Assembly (NCBI RefSeq): GCF_004337985.1
Contig: NW_021940921.1
Span: 124,001 to 188,000, forward strand
Origin: Pyricularia pennisetigena
Lineage: Eukaryota > Ascomycota > Sordariomycetes > Magnaporthales > Pyriculariaceae
DNA: 64,000 nucleotides
Direction of reading: 5' to 3'
The number at the start of each line of letters is the position of its first letter. Within the stretch, counting starts at the first letter, position 1. Positions 26,121 through 38,193 of this stretch are shown piece by piece. The notes under the pieces were generated by a model. The model worked only from the letters and a program-made list of their open reading frames with translations, was not told the DNA's origin and did not search any database. A program made the position numbers and the translations under genes.

Positions 26121-26779
26121 TGTAAGGAGGTTACGAGATAGAATAAGCTTAATCTTGAACGCTGGGAAAGGTGGATCACGTATAAGGTTGATGGAACGTT
26201 AAAATGGCAGATAACCGTCTGCTAGCGGGTAATAGAGATGATATATTGTTGTTGCACAATCGATTCGTTGAATCGTTGAATCGATGAAGGTTATGAAGGT
26301 GATGATTCTAAGGCTAAGTTGTGAATTACGTGTTCGAATCCGTAGGTGCAAATCTTCGATCCGGATGTCCGGAATGCGGGGTCACGTCACATGATTTGGC
26401 CTTATTCATGTGACTGACCTGCCGACCTATTGAGCCTAACGGCCCATTAAGCCTAACGGCCTATTGTGCTTATGCATGCACAGAAAATCTGCGACCACAA
26501 CGGGATTCGAACCCACGCACTTCAACGTATATATAATATAGATTATGGTACGTGCATTATACCACTAAGCTAGATTAAATATGACGTATTTGTTTTGTTG
26601 TTGAAACTATGAACAAAGACGTAATATATAAAGCTTTGTGTGTATGAACGCGTATACGTTTTATTTATTATTTATTTATTTATTCGATGCAGGGTGACTA
26701 ATAAAATTAGCCCGTGCTAGCCGTTATAAAATAATGCAGGGTAGCTAATATAATTAGCCCTGCGCTAGCTATGTTCACA
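26121..26779 (-). repeat. 3' LTR of Copia-B
   Basis: Read on the minus strand it runs TGTGAACATAG...CCTCCTTACA. Contains the tRNA-like Pol III boxes. Differs from the 5' LTR at three positions that I could see. Confidence 0.95.
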
Positions 26780-26788
26780 TACCCCCGT
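26780..26788 (-). other. Short polypurine tract of Copia-B
   Basis: The minus strand reads ACGGGGGTA directly before the 3' LTR, the expected place for plus-strand priming. The purine run is short. Confidence 0.45.
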
Positions 26789-26849
26789 AATTTATTTATT
26801 ATATAAAATAATAAACAAATTATCGAGTGGATACGTTTTATTTATTTAT

Positions 26850-29800
26850 TTATTTATCGTTATATTCTGCACCGTTATTGACATTTGCGTAGGATAATAG
26901 ATCCTTATGCAAAGGTCCGGGTACTGATTTCGTTAAAAAATCAGCTATATTTAATTTAGTTGGTATATATTTCAACTCAACTAAATTATTATTTATAGCT
27001 TCGCGGCTAAAATGATATATTATATCGATATGTTTAGATCTTTTATGAAATTCCGGGTTTTCCGCGAGCTTTATGGTAGACGTATTATCCACTAAAATTA
27101 AAGGGGTTTTAATGTTAAAACCCAACTTTAAATTATTATTTATATAATTTAGCATATTATTTAAATATATGGCTTCTTTAACGGCGTCCCGTAAAGCCAT
27201 ATACTCAGCTTCAGTCGACGATAAAGCTACCGTTTTCTGAAGTTGAGAAGTCCAACTTATTATATTGTTATCGTTATTTATGTTATAACTGTTGGACAGG
27301 CTAAATATATATCCAGTAGTGGAACGTCTTTGATTTAGGTCGTTAGCCCAATCAGAGTCTGTATATCCCTTAATAAATAATATATTATCGTTATTTTGGC
27401 TTTTATCCTGCAGGTTTATATTATTTATATTATTTATATTATTTATTAACTTTTCGTTAACGTTATTTTTATTGGATCCGTTATTGTTAACGTTATATTG
27501 GGATATATTATTAACGTTATATTGTAGGCCAAAAGTGGGATTTTTTAGCAGATATTTAAAAACATTTTCAAGAATTTTGAAATGTTCAGCCCCAGGATTA
27601 GCCATAAACCTGGCGGCTAGGCACGTGCAATATGTTATATCTGGGCGGCTTTTTATTGCTAAATATAGTAATGAGCCTACTTTCTGTTGGAAATCTTTAA
27701 TTTCCTCTTTTGTAGCTTTATGTTTATTTATATCGAATTTTAAACCTGGTACCCCCGGAATGGTAGAAGGTTTTTCGTTATTTATAATATTGAATTTATT
27801 CAATATTTTATTGGTATAATCTTCCTGGCTAATAAAAGCGGTTTTATTGTTTTTGTTTATAGTTATCCTGTTACCCAAAAAATTGGATACAGGTCCCATA
27901 CATTCTATTTTTATATATTTGGATAATTCTTTATAAAGAATATCCAATAACGACAAATCAGCATTAAATGCCAAAATATCGTCGACGTGGCAAACCATAA
28001 TAATGCCAAAAAATTGGCTATTATTATCTTGGTTTATATATACGCCTTCGTCGTATGGGAAAATAGTAAAACCTAACTTTATCAGCGTTTTGGTAAGGTA
28101 TTTATACCAAAGTCTAGGCGCTTGTTTTAGACCATACAGGGCTTTATTTAATTTACCCACTTTATTTATATACTTTTTATCTGTATATAGCCCTGTAGGT
28201 AACTTTATATATATTTCGGTATCGATATCTGCGTGTAAAAACGCGTTCTTAACGTCATATTGAATGACGTACCACCCTTTATGTAATGCTAGCATTATAA
28301 GTATATGCCAGGTTTCTGTTCTACAAGTTGTAGAAAAGGTATCCAGGTAATCAACACCCATAATTTGGTGGAATCCCTGTACTACCCATCTGGCTTTATA
28401 ACGATACCGTTTATTAATATCCGTAATAAAACGAATATTATTTATATTATTCAAGGGTTTTTTCTTAAAAACCCAGCGCCCAGTTATAGCTATTTTATTT
28501 GGAGGTAAATCCGTTATAGTAAAGGTATTGGATTCTGTTAAGCTATTATTTTCGTCTTTGCAAGCCTGCAGCCAATTTTCCCAATTTTGGCTTTCCATAG
28601 CTTGTTTATAGGTATTCGGTTCTATTAACGAATTTGTTATTAATACGTAATTATCTTCGTTAAAATTAAATTTTAACGACTTATTGATATCACGTATCGT
28701 AAATAGAACGTCATTATATATTTTATATTCTGCAGAATTTATTGGGGGTTCATTATTTATGTTTATTCTTATAGACGAATTGTTAGCTGCTTGGGGATTA
28801 TTGTTATTGGTAACAACGTTGTTTTTATTAGCATTATTAACGTTATTCGCGTTATTAACGTTATTAATGTTATTTTTATCAACGTTATTATCTTTATTTA
28901 TGTTTGTATTATTTACTGGATTTACCTCGAAATCTGGTAAAGAGAATTCGACCTCGTTTATGTTATTATTATTTATAGTGGTATTTTCGTTGTTTATATG
29001 TGGATAAAATTTATCCGTTATAAAGGTAATATCTCTGACCAGGAGACATTTCCTCTTGTATGGGTCCCATATCTTATATATTTTTATATTAGGTGTAAAA
29101 CCTACTAAAATACCAATTTTATTTCGAGGTTTAAGCTTCTCTTTATCATGGTTATCGTTATAGTAAATAATACATCCCCAAGGTTGTATATAGTTATTTA
29201 CGTGAATTGCATTATTATTTATATTATTTTCACTTATATTGTGAAATATATTGGCTGGCGTCTGCATATTTAAAGCCGTATGTGGGGTGTTATTATATAG
29301 GTATACAGCGGCTAATAAAGCCTCACCCCATAAATAATTAGGTGTTTTGCTATTAAATAGCATAGCCCTGACCTTATTAAATAGGGTTAAATTTATACGT
29401 TTTATTAACCCATTTGGCTCTTTTGTATATGCAGGCGTAAAATGGTGTATAATACCGTTATTCTGTAACGCAATCTTAAATTGGTTACTTGTATATTCGC
29501 CTCCATTATCGGTAAAGAACTCTTTTATTGTTCTTTTACCATTTATATTAACGGTATCATTATCCATTTGTTTCTTATATATATTGAATGCCTCTAGGGC
29601 ATCAGCCTTTGTTTTTAACAATGCAACACGTAAATAACGTAACTTTTTATCCAAAAACGTTATATAATATTTATAATAATTATACGTGGGTGGATTTATG
29701 GGTCCACCTAAATCGGAATGGATTCTGTCTAATATATTATAATTTATAATATTTGCAGAAGTCCTGTTTATTTTCCGATTGGATTTTGCAGTTAAGCAAA

Positions 29801-31205
29801 TCTCACACGTATATTTATTATAATTATATATATCGTCTTTGGATATCTTTATTTTATTTGTCTTTATTAACTGCAATAGGGGTGTTAACCCTATATGCCC
29901 ATATTTAACGTGTAGTTTATATATTGCATTGGAAGAAATATCATTATTATTCGACTTTTCTTCCGCATATAATATACAATTATTTTCCACAATTTGGGTA
30001 GGTAGAATATATAGCCCATTATTTTTATAACCTTCTGTTATTTTATGTTTATGTTCTTTATGTATCACTATTACTTTATTGTTTATAAAGGTTATAATAT
30101 AGTTATGTAGTTGTGCAACAGAGAGTATATTGAACCCAAATTCTGGTACATAGTACACGTTATTTATGGTTTCTGTTATACTTGTATCATTAAACTTGAC
30201 TTTTATAGTTCCCATCTTATTTATATTTAAGTGGGAAGCATTACCCCATTTAACAGTCGTATTTATATCTTTAACGTCTGTTAAATATTGTATATTGCAA
30301 CATGTATGAATTGTTGCTGCACTATCTATAATAAAATTGGAGGACTTTATAGTAGAGTGCAATACAATATGTGGATTAAAGTCAGAATAAATTAAATTTG
30401 GAACAAACGTTGTAAAACAGTAATGTCCCAAATTCAAATAATCAGCTTTATTCCCGTTATTGGGGTAATTATTATTATAATTATTAATGGGTAAAGAATT
30501 TACCTCATTATTAACCTTATTAAAGGTCAAAAGTTCATTCAACGATACGGTATAATATTTATTAATATTATCCTCAGCACGACATTCATCTAAAATATTG
30601 GCAAATAGTAAATCTACCGTATATTTATCTGAATTATGCCGTAGCTTTTGAATAATATTCTGTGCAAAAAAGGTCCAATTTTGATTTAAAATATTTAATA
30701 CCCAGGTTATAATAACCTTATCTTGAGTAATTAAACCTTTAAATTTCAAAACTGAATATAACTCTTTTATTTTATTTAAATAAACCTCGATATTATTGAA
30801 CGATTCTGGTACAGCCGAATAAAACTCCTTTAATAAAAGGAAATCCGAAGTATAGCCTTCAGGATTATATATATTTTTTAATTTATTCCAGGCTTCGTAC
30901 GCAGAAGTGCATTCTTTTATATATAAAAGAGGTTTATTATCGCACAGTGATTTTATGAAGGCTAAAGCCAGCGTATCTTTGTTTGTATAATCCAGAGGTT
31001 CAAGGGTATTACTACCACTCTGGATACCACTGGGGATACCAGTGGGTTCCATGTTATTATTAGCATCGAGGTTAATAATAACTCCCTCCTTTTGCTCCAG
31101 GGTACATGCGAGTCCCTTCACTTCCAAGGCCGCTTGAGCACGAATAGCCCAGATGACGTAATTCTCGGTGCCCTTTAGGCTTACCATTGTATCGAAGGTA
31201 GCCAT
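26850..31205 (-). CDS. Copia-B Gag-Pol polyprotein (1451 aa)
   Basis: Single open frame for a Ty1/copia polyprotein. Gag occupies about residues 1-285 without a visible CCHC knuckle. Protease has DSAAT at 294-298 in place of the usual DSGAT. The integrase zinc module is H432, H437, C467, C470. The integrase core has D498 and D566, but position 602, 35 residues after D566 where DD35E requires glutamate, is lysine. An Asn-rich linker follows (about 740-820). RT has D984 and VDD at 1074-1076; RNase H has D1283, E1332 and D1373. The start is the first ATG after the leader. Reverse transcription may work, but integration by its own enzyme should be impaired. Asn-rich runs may reflect AT pressure. 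Confidence 0.95.
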   Translation of the reverse strand: MATFDTMVSLKGTENYVIWAIRAQAALEVKGLACTLEQKEGVIINLDANNNMEPTGIPSGIQSGSNTLEPLDYTNKDTLALAFIKSLCDNKPLLYIKECTSAYEAWNKLKNIYNPEGYTSDFLLLKEFYSAVPESFNNIEVYLNKIKELYSVLKFKGLITQDKVIITWVLNILNQNWTFFAQNIIQKLRHNSDKYTVDLLFANILDECRAEDNINKYYTVSLNELLTFNKVNNEVNSLPINNYNNNYPNNGNKADYLNLGHYCFTTFVPNLIYSDFNPHIVLHSTIKSSNFIIDSAATIHTCCNIQYLTDVKDINTTVKWGNASHLNINKMGTIKVKFNDTSITETINNVYYVPEFGFNILSVAQLHNYIITFINNKVIVIHKEHKHKITEGYKNNGLYILPTQIVENNCILYAEEKSNNNDISSNAIYKLHVKYGHIGLTPLLQLIKTNKIKISKDDIYNYNKYTCEICLTAKSNRKINRTSANIINYNILDRIHSDLGGPINPPTYNYYKYYITFLDKKLRYLRVALLKTKADALEAFNIYKKQMDNDTVNINGKRTIKEFFTDNGGEYTSNQFKIALQNNGIIHHFTPAYTKEPNGLIKRINLTLFNKVRAMLFNSKTPNYLWGEALLAAVYLYNNTPHTALNMQTPANIFHNISENNINNNAIHVNNYIQPWGCIIYYNDNHDKEKLKPRNKIGILVGFTPNIKIYKIWDPYKRKCLLVRDITFITDKFYPHINNENTTINNNNINEVEFSLPDFEVNPVNNTNINKDNNVDKNNINNVNNANNVNNANKNNVVTNNNNPQAANNSSIRININNEPPINSAEYKIYNDVLFTIRDINKSLKFNFNEDNYVLITNSLIEPNTYKQAMESQNWENWLQACKDENNSLTESNTFTITDLPPNKIAITGRWVFKKKPLNNINNIRFITDINKRYRYKARWVVQGFHQIMGVDYLDTFSTTCRTETWHILIMLALHKGWYVIQYDVKNAFLHADIDTEIYIKLPTGLYTDKKYINKVGKLNKALYGLKQAPRLWYKYLTKTLIKLGFTIFPYDEGVYINQDNNSQFFGIIMVCHVDDILAFNADLSLLDILYKELSKYIKIECMGPVSNFLGNRITINKNNKTAFISQEDYTNKILNKFNIINNEKPSTIPGVPGLKFDINKHKATKEEIKDFQQKVGSLLYLAIKSRPDITYCTCLAARFMANPGAEHFKILENVFKYLLKNPTFGLQYNVNNISQYNVNNNGSNKNNVNEKLINNINNINNINLQDKSQNNDNILFIKGYTDSDWANDLNQRRSTTGYIFSLSNSYNINNDNNIISWTSQLQKTVALSSTEAEYMALRDAVKEAIYLNNMLNYINNNLKLGFNIKTPLILVDNTSTIKLAENPEFHKRSKHIDIIYHFSREAINNNLVELKYIPTKLNIADFLTKSVPGPLHKDLLSYANVNNGAEYNDK

Positions 31206-31562
31206 CTTAAATAAAGGGTCTCTTATTTGTATTGTATCTCGGTAACGGTCGGGATTAGGGTCGAAAGGGTTATTCGGTTAAATAGGTCTTGAAAGGAGCT
31301 TTCGGATGGTATAGGTCTCGTATCGATAGGACGAATAGCGGTGAAGATATAGGCGAGTGTTTGTTGAGGTATATAGGTAGGTATAGGTAAAGGTCGGGTT
31401 CTCTCGACGGCGCGTGCGATTCCGGTTTCGGTAATTCTACCGTTGGATAGAGCGTAAATAGAGCTATCGAATGGTATAAGGCTCGGGATAATCCGAGATA
31501 GGGCTGAAGAAGAATCGATGGATTTGATGGTATTGGTATCGGTATCGATGGTATGAGCTAAT
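31206..31562 (-). other. Copia-B leader between primer site and ATG
   Basis: About 360 bp, less AT-rich than the flanks, with repeated GGTATCGG/GATGGTAT-like motifs and no open frame. Possibly the packaging and 5' untranslated region. Confidence 0.5.
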
Positions 31563-31576
31563 CCGGGCTTATAACC
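31563..31576 (-). other. Primer-binding site of Copia-B
   Basis: The minus strand reads GGTTATAAGCCCGG directly after the LTR, the same site as in Copia-A. The two families therefore share a primer type although their LTRs are unrelated. Confidence 0.65.
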
Positions 31577-32235
31577 TGTAAGGAGGTTACGAGATAGAAT
31601 AAGCTTAATCTTGAACGCTGGGAAAGGTGGATCACGTATAAGGTTGATGGAACGTTAAAATGGCAGATAACCGTCTGCTAGCGGGTAATAGAGATAATAT
31701 ATTGTTGTTGCACAATCGATTCGTTGAATCGTTGAATCGATGAAGGTTATGAAGGTGATGATTCTAAGGCTAAGTTGTGAATTACGTGTTCGAATCCGTA
31801 GGTGCAGATCTTCGATCCGGATGTCCGGAATGCGGGGTCACGTCACATGATTTGGCCTTATTCATGTGACTGACCTGCCGACCTATTGAGCCTAACGGCC
31901 CATTAAGCCTAACGGCCTATTGTGCTTATGCATGCACAGAAAATCTGCGACCACAACGGGATTCGAACCCACGCACTTCAACGTATATATAATATAGATT
32001 ATGGTACGTGCATTATACCACTAAGCTAGATTAAATATGACGTATTTGTTTTGTTGTTGAAACTATGAACAAAGACGTAATATATAAAGCTTTGTGTGTA
32101 TGAACGCGTATACGTTTTATTTATTATTTATTTATTTATTCGATGCAGGGTGACTAATAAAATTAGCCCGTGCTAGCCGTTATAAAATAATGCAGGGTAG
32201 CTAATATAATTAGCCCTGCGCTAGCCATGTTCACA
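31577..32235 (-). repeat. 5' LTR of Copia-B (659 bp)
   Basis: Minus-strand ends TGTGAACATGG and CCTCCTTACA. Contains a duplicated GGCCGTTAGGCTCAAT-type motif and the A/B-box segment. Confidence 0.95.
31945..32035 (-). promoter_or_regulatory. tRNA-like segment with Pol III A-box and B-box inside the Copia-B LTR
   Basis: On the minus strand an A-box-like TAGCTTAGTGG is followed about 50-60 bp later by a perfect B-box GGTTCGAATCC and then a T-arm and 3' acceptor-like tail ending GGTCGCAG. No matching 5' acceptor strand precedes the A-box, so it is not a complete tRNA gene. The same boxes occur in the other Copia-B LTRs (for example 45097-45108 and 45156-45166). Function as an internal Pol III promoter is inference; Cassandra elements with 5S rRNA in their LTRs are the known parallel. 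Confidence 0.6.
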
Positions 32236-32635
32236 CTAATAACCCATTAAATCCTAATGCGTTTAATAGAATTTATAATAACCTATAAACCCATTAACGG
32301 AATTACGTTAATGGTCAATTTACCCTGCACGATACCCTGCAATATACCCTGCACCCAATTGACGAATTAAATTCGTTACGTGCACCTGGATTAGTATAAA
32401 TACCAGGGCACCCATTAATCAGGGATTTCACGGATTCCAACCCAGTATTTTAGTGGATTTTAACCACTGAAAATACCAATAAACCCTGTAATTGGTAATT
32501 ACAAAACTATACCCGTTAAAAGGTAAACGGTATAGCAAGTCTTAAATTAAATAGGGTATTTACCCTTAACCAATAAAATTAATTAATTATAACTATCAAT
32601 GAGCGAAATGCAACTATAATCCAAACTACCCTATA
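32236..32635 (+). other. A5 leader, downstream part
   Basis: Continues the leader interrupted at 26120. Contains repeated TACCCTGCA motifs (32325-32355); the A7 leader has a longer array of this motif. No coding sequence. Confidence 0.6.
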
Positions 32636-35600
32636 ATGGAAAACAGGCCTATATCGGGCCTTCCGAACCCAATTTCGACAAATAAAAGGCTTAAACCCAG
32701 CCCAAACGAAATTTTAACCGCTAAATTACAGGCCCAAAACCTGCAATTAAAAGCGTTAACTACGCAAATGAATCTATTTCAAAGGACAATTTAACAGTTA
32801 ATTACCCTGTTAACCCTCAAAAACGGTAATTCCACTAATTTTAACAATAATTCGGAAAGTCAACCCGTTACCGCACCCCCTAATGCACCTAATAACCTTA
32901 TTTTAAGTAACGGCAAAGGTAAAAAACTATCGAAACGGGTATTTTCCTTCCCCGAAAATTGTAAATTAATAGAGGTTAACAATTACGATTTGTGGAAATA
33001 GGCGTTAATAATACAAATCGGGGCTATAAAAGCAGCGGAATTTATTTCCAACCCTAAAATTGGTTATACCCTACCGGAACACGAACAATTAATCCTATTA
33101 TTACTTATAAAAAACAGCTTAACCAAAAAACCTTTAAAATCTATTGCATGATATTCCAACCCCGTAACGGTTTATAAAACCCTGGAAAATAATTATTCCG
33201 TTGCACCCGAAATTAGTCGAAATTTACTATATCGGTAATTCCACGCCTTAAATTTTTCAATATTGAAAAAAATAATACCTGAATTTAACAACCGTTTTAA
33301 CTCATTAATAACTAAATTAAGGAGTACTAACGTGCAAACTAACCCCGTAAACGTACGAAATTAGTCCCTACGGGCCCTGGAAAAAAGTATTCTCTATTGG
33401 GACCGAACACCAACGCAATACCCAACGGGCCCTGCAGGTAATAGGCCAAAATTCGGAAAAATTAAATTTGCAATACTTTATAACGGACCTTATATCCGAA
33501 AATTCGATTTCAGGCTTTACAACGGTTAAAGCCGCTAATTGTAGGTTAAAAGCAGAAACCCAAATAAAAACAACGCTAAAAAAAGCGCTAAAAAGGAGAA
33601 TAATGGATAGGAAAACACTTTTAAATTACGAAAAAAAAGTAATAAAAACTCTAATTCGGATTCTGCTTTTGCAAAAAATATTAAATCCTCCTCCAGTAAA
33701 TCAACCGCAAAAACGTCCATAACCTATATAGACTTCGAATTATTTACGGGCTCGATTCCAGGTAACGTTAACGAAGGCGCAACGTATAACGCCCTGGAAT
33801 AGGAGGTTAATTCCGCTATTAACGGAATCATAAAATTACGTTCGGATTCGGATTCAGAAACCGATACCGGTAAAACGCTAAAACCACAGGTTTTAACAGC
33901 TGATTTTAAAGTTAAAACGAAACCTGGACGCGGCGTAAAAAGGACCCCTAAACCATGGAAATTAGGTTACCCTATCCTGTACGATATAGGTAGCACGCAC
34001 CATATTTTTGCAAATAAGCAATTTTTTACCGATTATACCCCCGGCTTTACAATCGAAATCGGTATAAAAGGTGGCCCTATTCGGCCTGTAGGCACCGGAA
34101 CTGTAAAAATACAAATCCGTTACGGCCAAAACGTTAACGAATTTAAAAAGGTTACGTTACATAACGTTTTATATATCCCCTCGTTTGGAATAAATATCGT
34201 TAATGGTTTTATATATTATAATACAGGGGGCGTACTATTAAAAAATACCCTGTACGATAAGGATCGCAAGGCGTCGGGACGTTTAAATACCGCTAAACAT
34301 TCGATTGGTTTAAAGGTTAAAAGGTGCGATATCCTTATTCGAAATATACTAAAAATTTCGATTTACGCCTATATAATAAGTGAATATAGCACTGTTTTTA
34401 GCATAACCTTACAGTGGGATACAAAAAATTACGCAACCCCGTTGGAAGTAACATTAAATAATATAAACCCTAAAGGGGACTATAAAATTTACACCGATTC
34501 GGAACCGGAAAAAAATACGGTAACGGAAAAGCTAAATCCCGAACAAAATACGGAAATAGCCGTAGATTCACCTATAACGCAAAAGTTTAGCGGTAAAAGC
34601 CCTGAAACTCCACGTGAAATTAGGCCCCGTAAGCCCGGCACACCGTTAAATAACCCTTTTATACAACCTAATATAAAAGGGACTATTTCCGAAAAAAAGG
34701 GGGTTTCCCATATAAAAGATCCGTTGTTAAAACCTCTTTTATTATCGGATTTAAAGCAGGCCCCTGTTAACTACCTCCTTTTAGGGCTAAAACGGATTAG
34801 GGCGCTTAATTAACCCCTAAAGGAAATGGAATTACAGGTAATTGTTGCGAAATCTAGGCCCAGAAAACCCTATTATAATACAGGCGTTTGGGGCAAATAG
34901 GGTTATTATTGCTAAAAAAAACCGTTAAAATGATAAAAAATATACCTAATTTTGACAAAATTAGGGCAATTACCTATATTGCTTGCGTTGAAACCATTTT
35001 TATTAAACGTATAAACAAGGTCGCACTCCCTACACCCCCTAATATTTTCGATTTTATAAAAGGTAATACAGTGACCCTTAAACTTAATCCTTATAATAAA
35101 AACCCCGTATTTTTATTATTATTGGACCGAAAATCACGTTTTCGGTGGTTTATCCCATTAAAAAATAAAACCGGACCTACGGTTTTAGTAACTATTAAAA
35201 ACTTTTTTTAAAATTTTAAAAGCTACGTACAGGCGCTACCCTTTAAATTTTTACTTCAATGGGGGGCACGAGGTTAGTATAAACTTTTAAATTTGGTTTA
35301 TATGCAAAAATATTAATTTTAGCATTTCGAATCCCTATAACCACGGCCAAAACGGATTAGCGGAACGGTCCGTTAAAATTATTCTGGATAAATTTCGGCT
35401 TACCACTATAGCGGCGGGTTTGCCATTATATTTATAACATTATTTACTGCTTACCGTGGTTAGTTTAACTAACCGTATAGCGGTAACTAATGAGGATTTA
35501 ACACCCTTTAAGGAATTTTATTCCAAATTCCAATTTAAATTACCGTATAAACCCAATTTAAAGCATTTTCGGGTTATTAATACTGTATATTAGGCTATTA

Positions 35601-37858
35601 TACCGTTGGAAAAACGCTAAAAGTTTAATAAATTGGTTCCCCGCACCGAAACGGTAAAGTTTTTAACCGAGTTATCAATTTTTACAACGTTGGTTTACGC
35701 ACCCGTTAAACGGGCCGTATATAAAGCCTTTACCGTAAAAATTATAAAGGGTATAACCGCTAAATATTTGGCTATTCCAAAAGAAACTTTACCAATTTTA
35801 AAAGGGGAAAATACAAATTTAAAGGGGGATTTTAATTTTAAACCTAAAAACGAAATTAACAGCGTTCCAGCGGATAATTATCCCCAAAAAAACCTTAAAA
35901 ATATAGGGCATTCACCACCGGTTTTAAAGCAGTTGCCACCCGTTATAAGGTATTTAAACCCTGAAAATACAGTGCCCGCCAGGCCTGTATAATTTACCAA
36001 TTACCCCCCAAAACCTATAACGGTAGCGGTACCTAATCCAATACCTAGAATAACGGAAATTCCGGTGTTTTTAGCATTTAAAATATAAAATATAGAATTA
36101 AATTCGCATTTCGAAAACCCAAATTTAATGGATATAAATTACGTGCATTATTTTTATTTCTAAACCAAAAGAAAGCAAAAAAAAGCCCACTAAAAATGGT
36201 GAACCAAATAGTTACCAACAAGCTTTAAATAACCTTAAAAATGTTAAATGGTTAGCTGCTTTAACGTCTAAGTTCGACCAAATTGTTACGGCAAAAATTT
36301 TCCGTTTTATCCCAAAAATTAAAATATTTACAGGCCGTAAACTCGTTTTTACCGGGCCGGTATTTAAATTAAAAAAGGATAAAAATAATAGACCTATAAA
36401 ATATAAAACTAGGTTTGTTATTAGGGGTTTTTTACAGGTCGAAGGCCTAAATTAAATGAAAGCTTTTGCTAATATCAATATACCACCTACCTGACGTATA
36501 TTATTAGCTATAACTAATACACAAAATCGGGAAATAGAATAAATCGACTTTATCGGTGCGTTTTTAAATAATAACCTTACCGACGTAAATACATATTTGC
36601 AAATTCCAAACGGTTTTAACGAATGGGCAAAAAATTGTAATTTTACCACCGCAAAAATTTTAGTGAAAATGGGTTATAACCCGAAAAAATTGCAGGTTAT
36701 ATAGTTGGAAAAGGCGTTGTATGGTTTGAAACAGGGTCCAAAAAAAAGGCAAAACAAATTTAAACCCCTATTGTTTAAAAAAGGATTTGAATTATTGATT
36801 TCTAATCCCGATATTTTTTCCAACGTTAAATCCAAACATTTTATCGTTACCTTCGTAAACGACTTCCTGCTAATAGGTCCTAACTTGCAATATATTTAGG
36901 ATTCAAAAACCCGTTTTCATAAGGTATACGCGTTGGAGAACAGGGGCCCTGTAACTTATTTTTTAAACGTTCAAATTATAAAAAATAAGTTTAAACGCCT
37001 ACTTTGGCTCTATTAAAATTAATATATAAAGGAAATATTAACAACGTTCGGATTAATTAATTACAAACCTATATTTATTCCATTACAGCCGGGTATATTA
37101 AAATATAACGGGGGTAAGCCCGTAAATGCGCTGGAAATTAAATTATTACAGCGTATTATCGGCACCATTATATATTTAATGCTATTTACGCGCCCGGATA
37201 TCGGTTTTACGGTTTAATGGTTTTCAAGTTTTTTAACAAAAACCACTACAATCCACTTAACGGCAACTAAAAACCTATTATATTATTTAACGGGAACTAA
37301 ATCTTTATTTATTTGTTACGGAAATAAAATATTTAAAGCCGAATTACCACCCAATTTATTAATAAAGGGTTGTAAAGGCCTAAAATTACTGGGTTTTAAT
37401 AATAGCGATTTTGCCGGGGCTAGGGAAATTCAAAATCCATTTACGGATATTTGTATACCTTATTTGGGGGCTTTATAACGTGGAAGTGCAAAAAGGCTAA
37501 TATTATAATTTTAAACATTCCAAAAACCGAAACCAATACCTTAACGGAAACCCTGCGTAAAGCACAATAATTTAAAAACTTATTCATAGAAATTGGATTA
37601 CCTATAAAAGGCCCTCTTGCAATATTTGGAAATAATACAGGCTTTATAGCTAACGCATATAACCCTACGCACCACTAACGTATTAAATATACGTTATTAA
37701 AATTTCACTACGTACCGGAATTAATTATCAAAGGATTAATAATTTTAACATACCTGGAATCCAAACAAATGCCCGTTAATAGCCTAATAAAACCCCTAAC
37801 ACTTCCAATTTATAAAATCTTTTTCAAATTTATAAAGTTTAAACCCCTAAAAGCTTAG
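32636..37858 (+). pseudogene. Copia-A gag-pol remnant (A5)
   Basis: Gag starts MENRPISGLPNP. Protease has YDIGSTHHIF near 33,985. Integrase core pieces lie at 34,888-35,211, with LLLLDRKSRFRWF around the first catalytic segment. RT shows EKALYGLKQGP and FVNDFLLIGPN, the latter a changed YVDD box, near 36,705-36,880. RNase H ends at the TAG at 37,856. Stops such as TGA at the LKSIA-YSN site and several TAA codons interrupt it. With A7 it gives the clearest view of the ancestral protein order. Confidence 0.88.
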
Positions 37859-38193
37859 TTTTTACCTATTAAATTGTAAGGCATTTAATTAATTCGTTAA
37901 CTGATTACTTATTACATTTCCTTTGCTTGCAAATATTGAGTTTTTATTAGCCTAATACCGGCTGTATTACCCGAATTTATTTTGTACAAATTAATTAATA
38001 AATAATTTATACCAACCTTATACCAAAAATGGAATTAAAATTGAAGAAACAGGTATTTTGGGCGATTTACGCATTCGAAATACCCTATATATTATACCTA
38101 ATTTGGACTATTACCAACGAATAGCCAAATTAGCTATTTGGTTTAATAGTTAATTCCGTGGGTTAATATTATGCAAATTGGGGATTCGAATCC

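Larger units (their letters stand above)
26121..32235 (-). mobile_element. Copia-B, near-intact Ty1/copia retrotransposon
   Basis: LTRs of 659 bp each (26121-26779 and 31577-32235) enclose one long open frame. The 5-bp target duplication CTAAT is perfect (26116-26120 and 32236-32240) and lies in the A5 leader. By eye I count about three differences between the two LTRs, all transitions, so insertion was recent compared with the surrounding copies. The only clear defect in the coding frame is at the integrase active site. Confidence 0.96.

Noticed and set aside
27472..30030. Open frames on the plus strand opposite the Copia-B polyprotein
   Set aside because: They mirror Asn/Ile-rich coding sequence and have no domains or conservation of their own.
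31945..32035. A genuine tRNA gene in the Copia-B LTR
   Set aside because: B-box and T-arm are good, but no 5' acceptor strand pairs with the 3' tail and the anticodon arm is unclear. Kept as a tRNA-like promoter segment.
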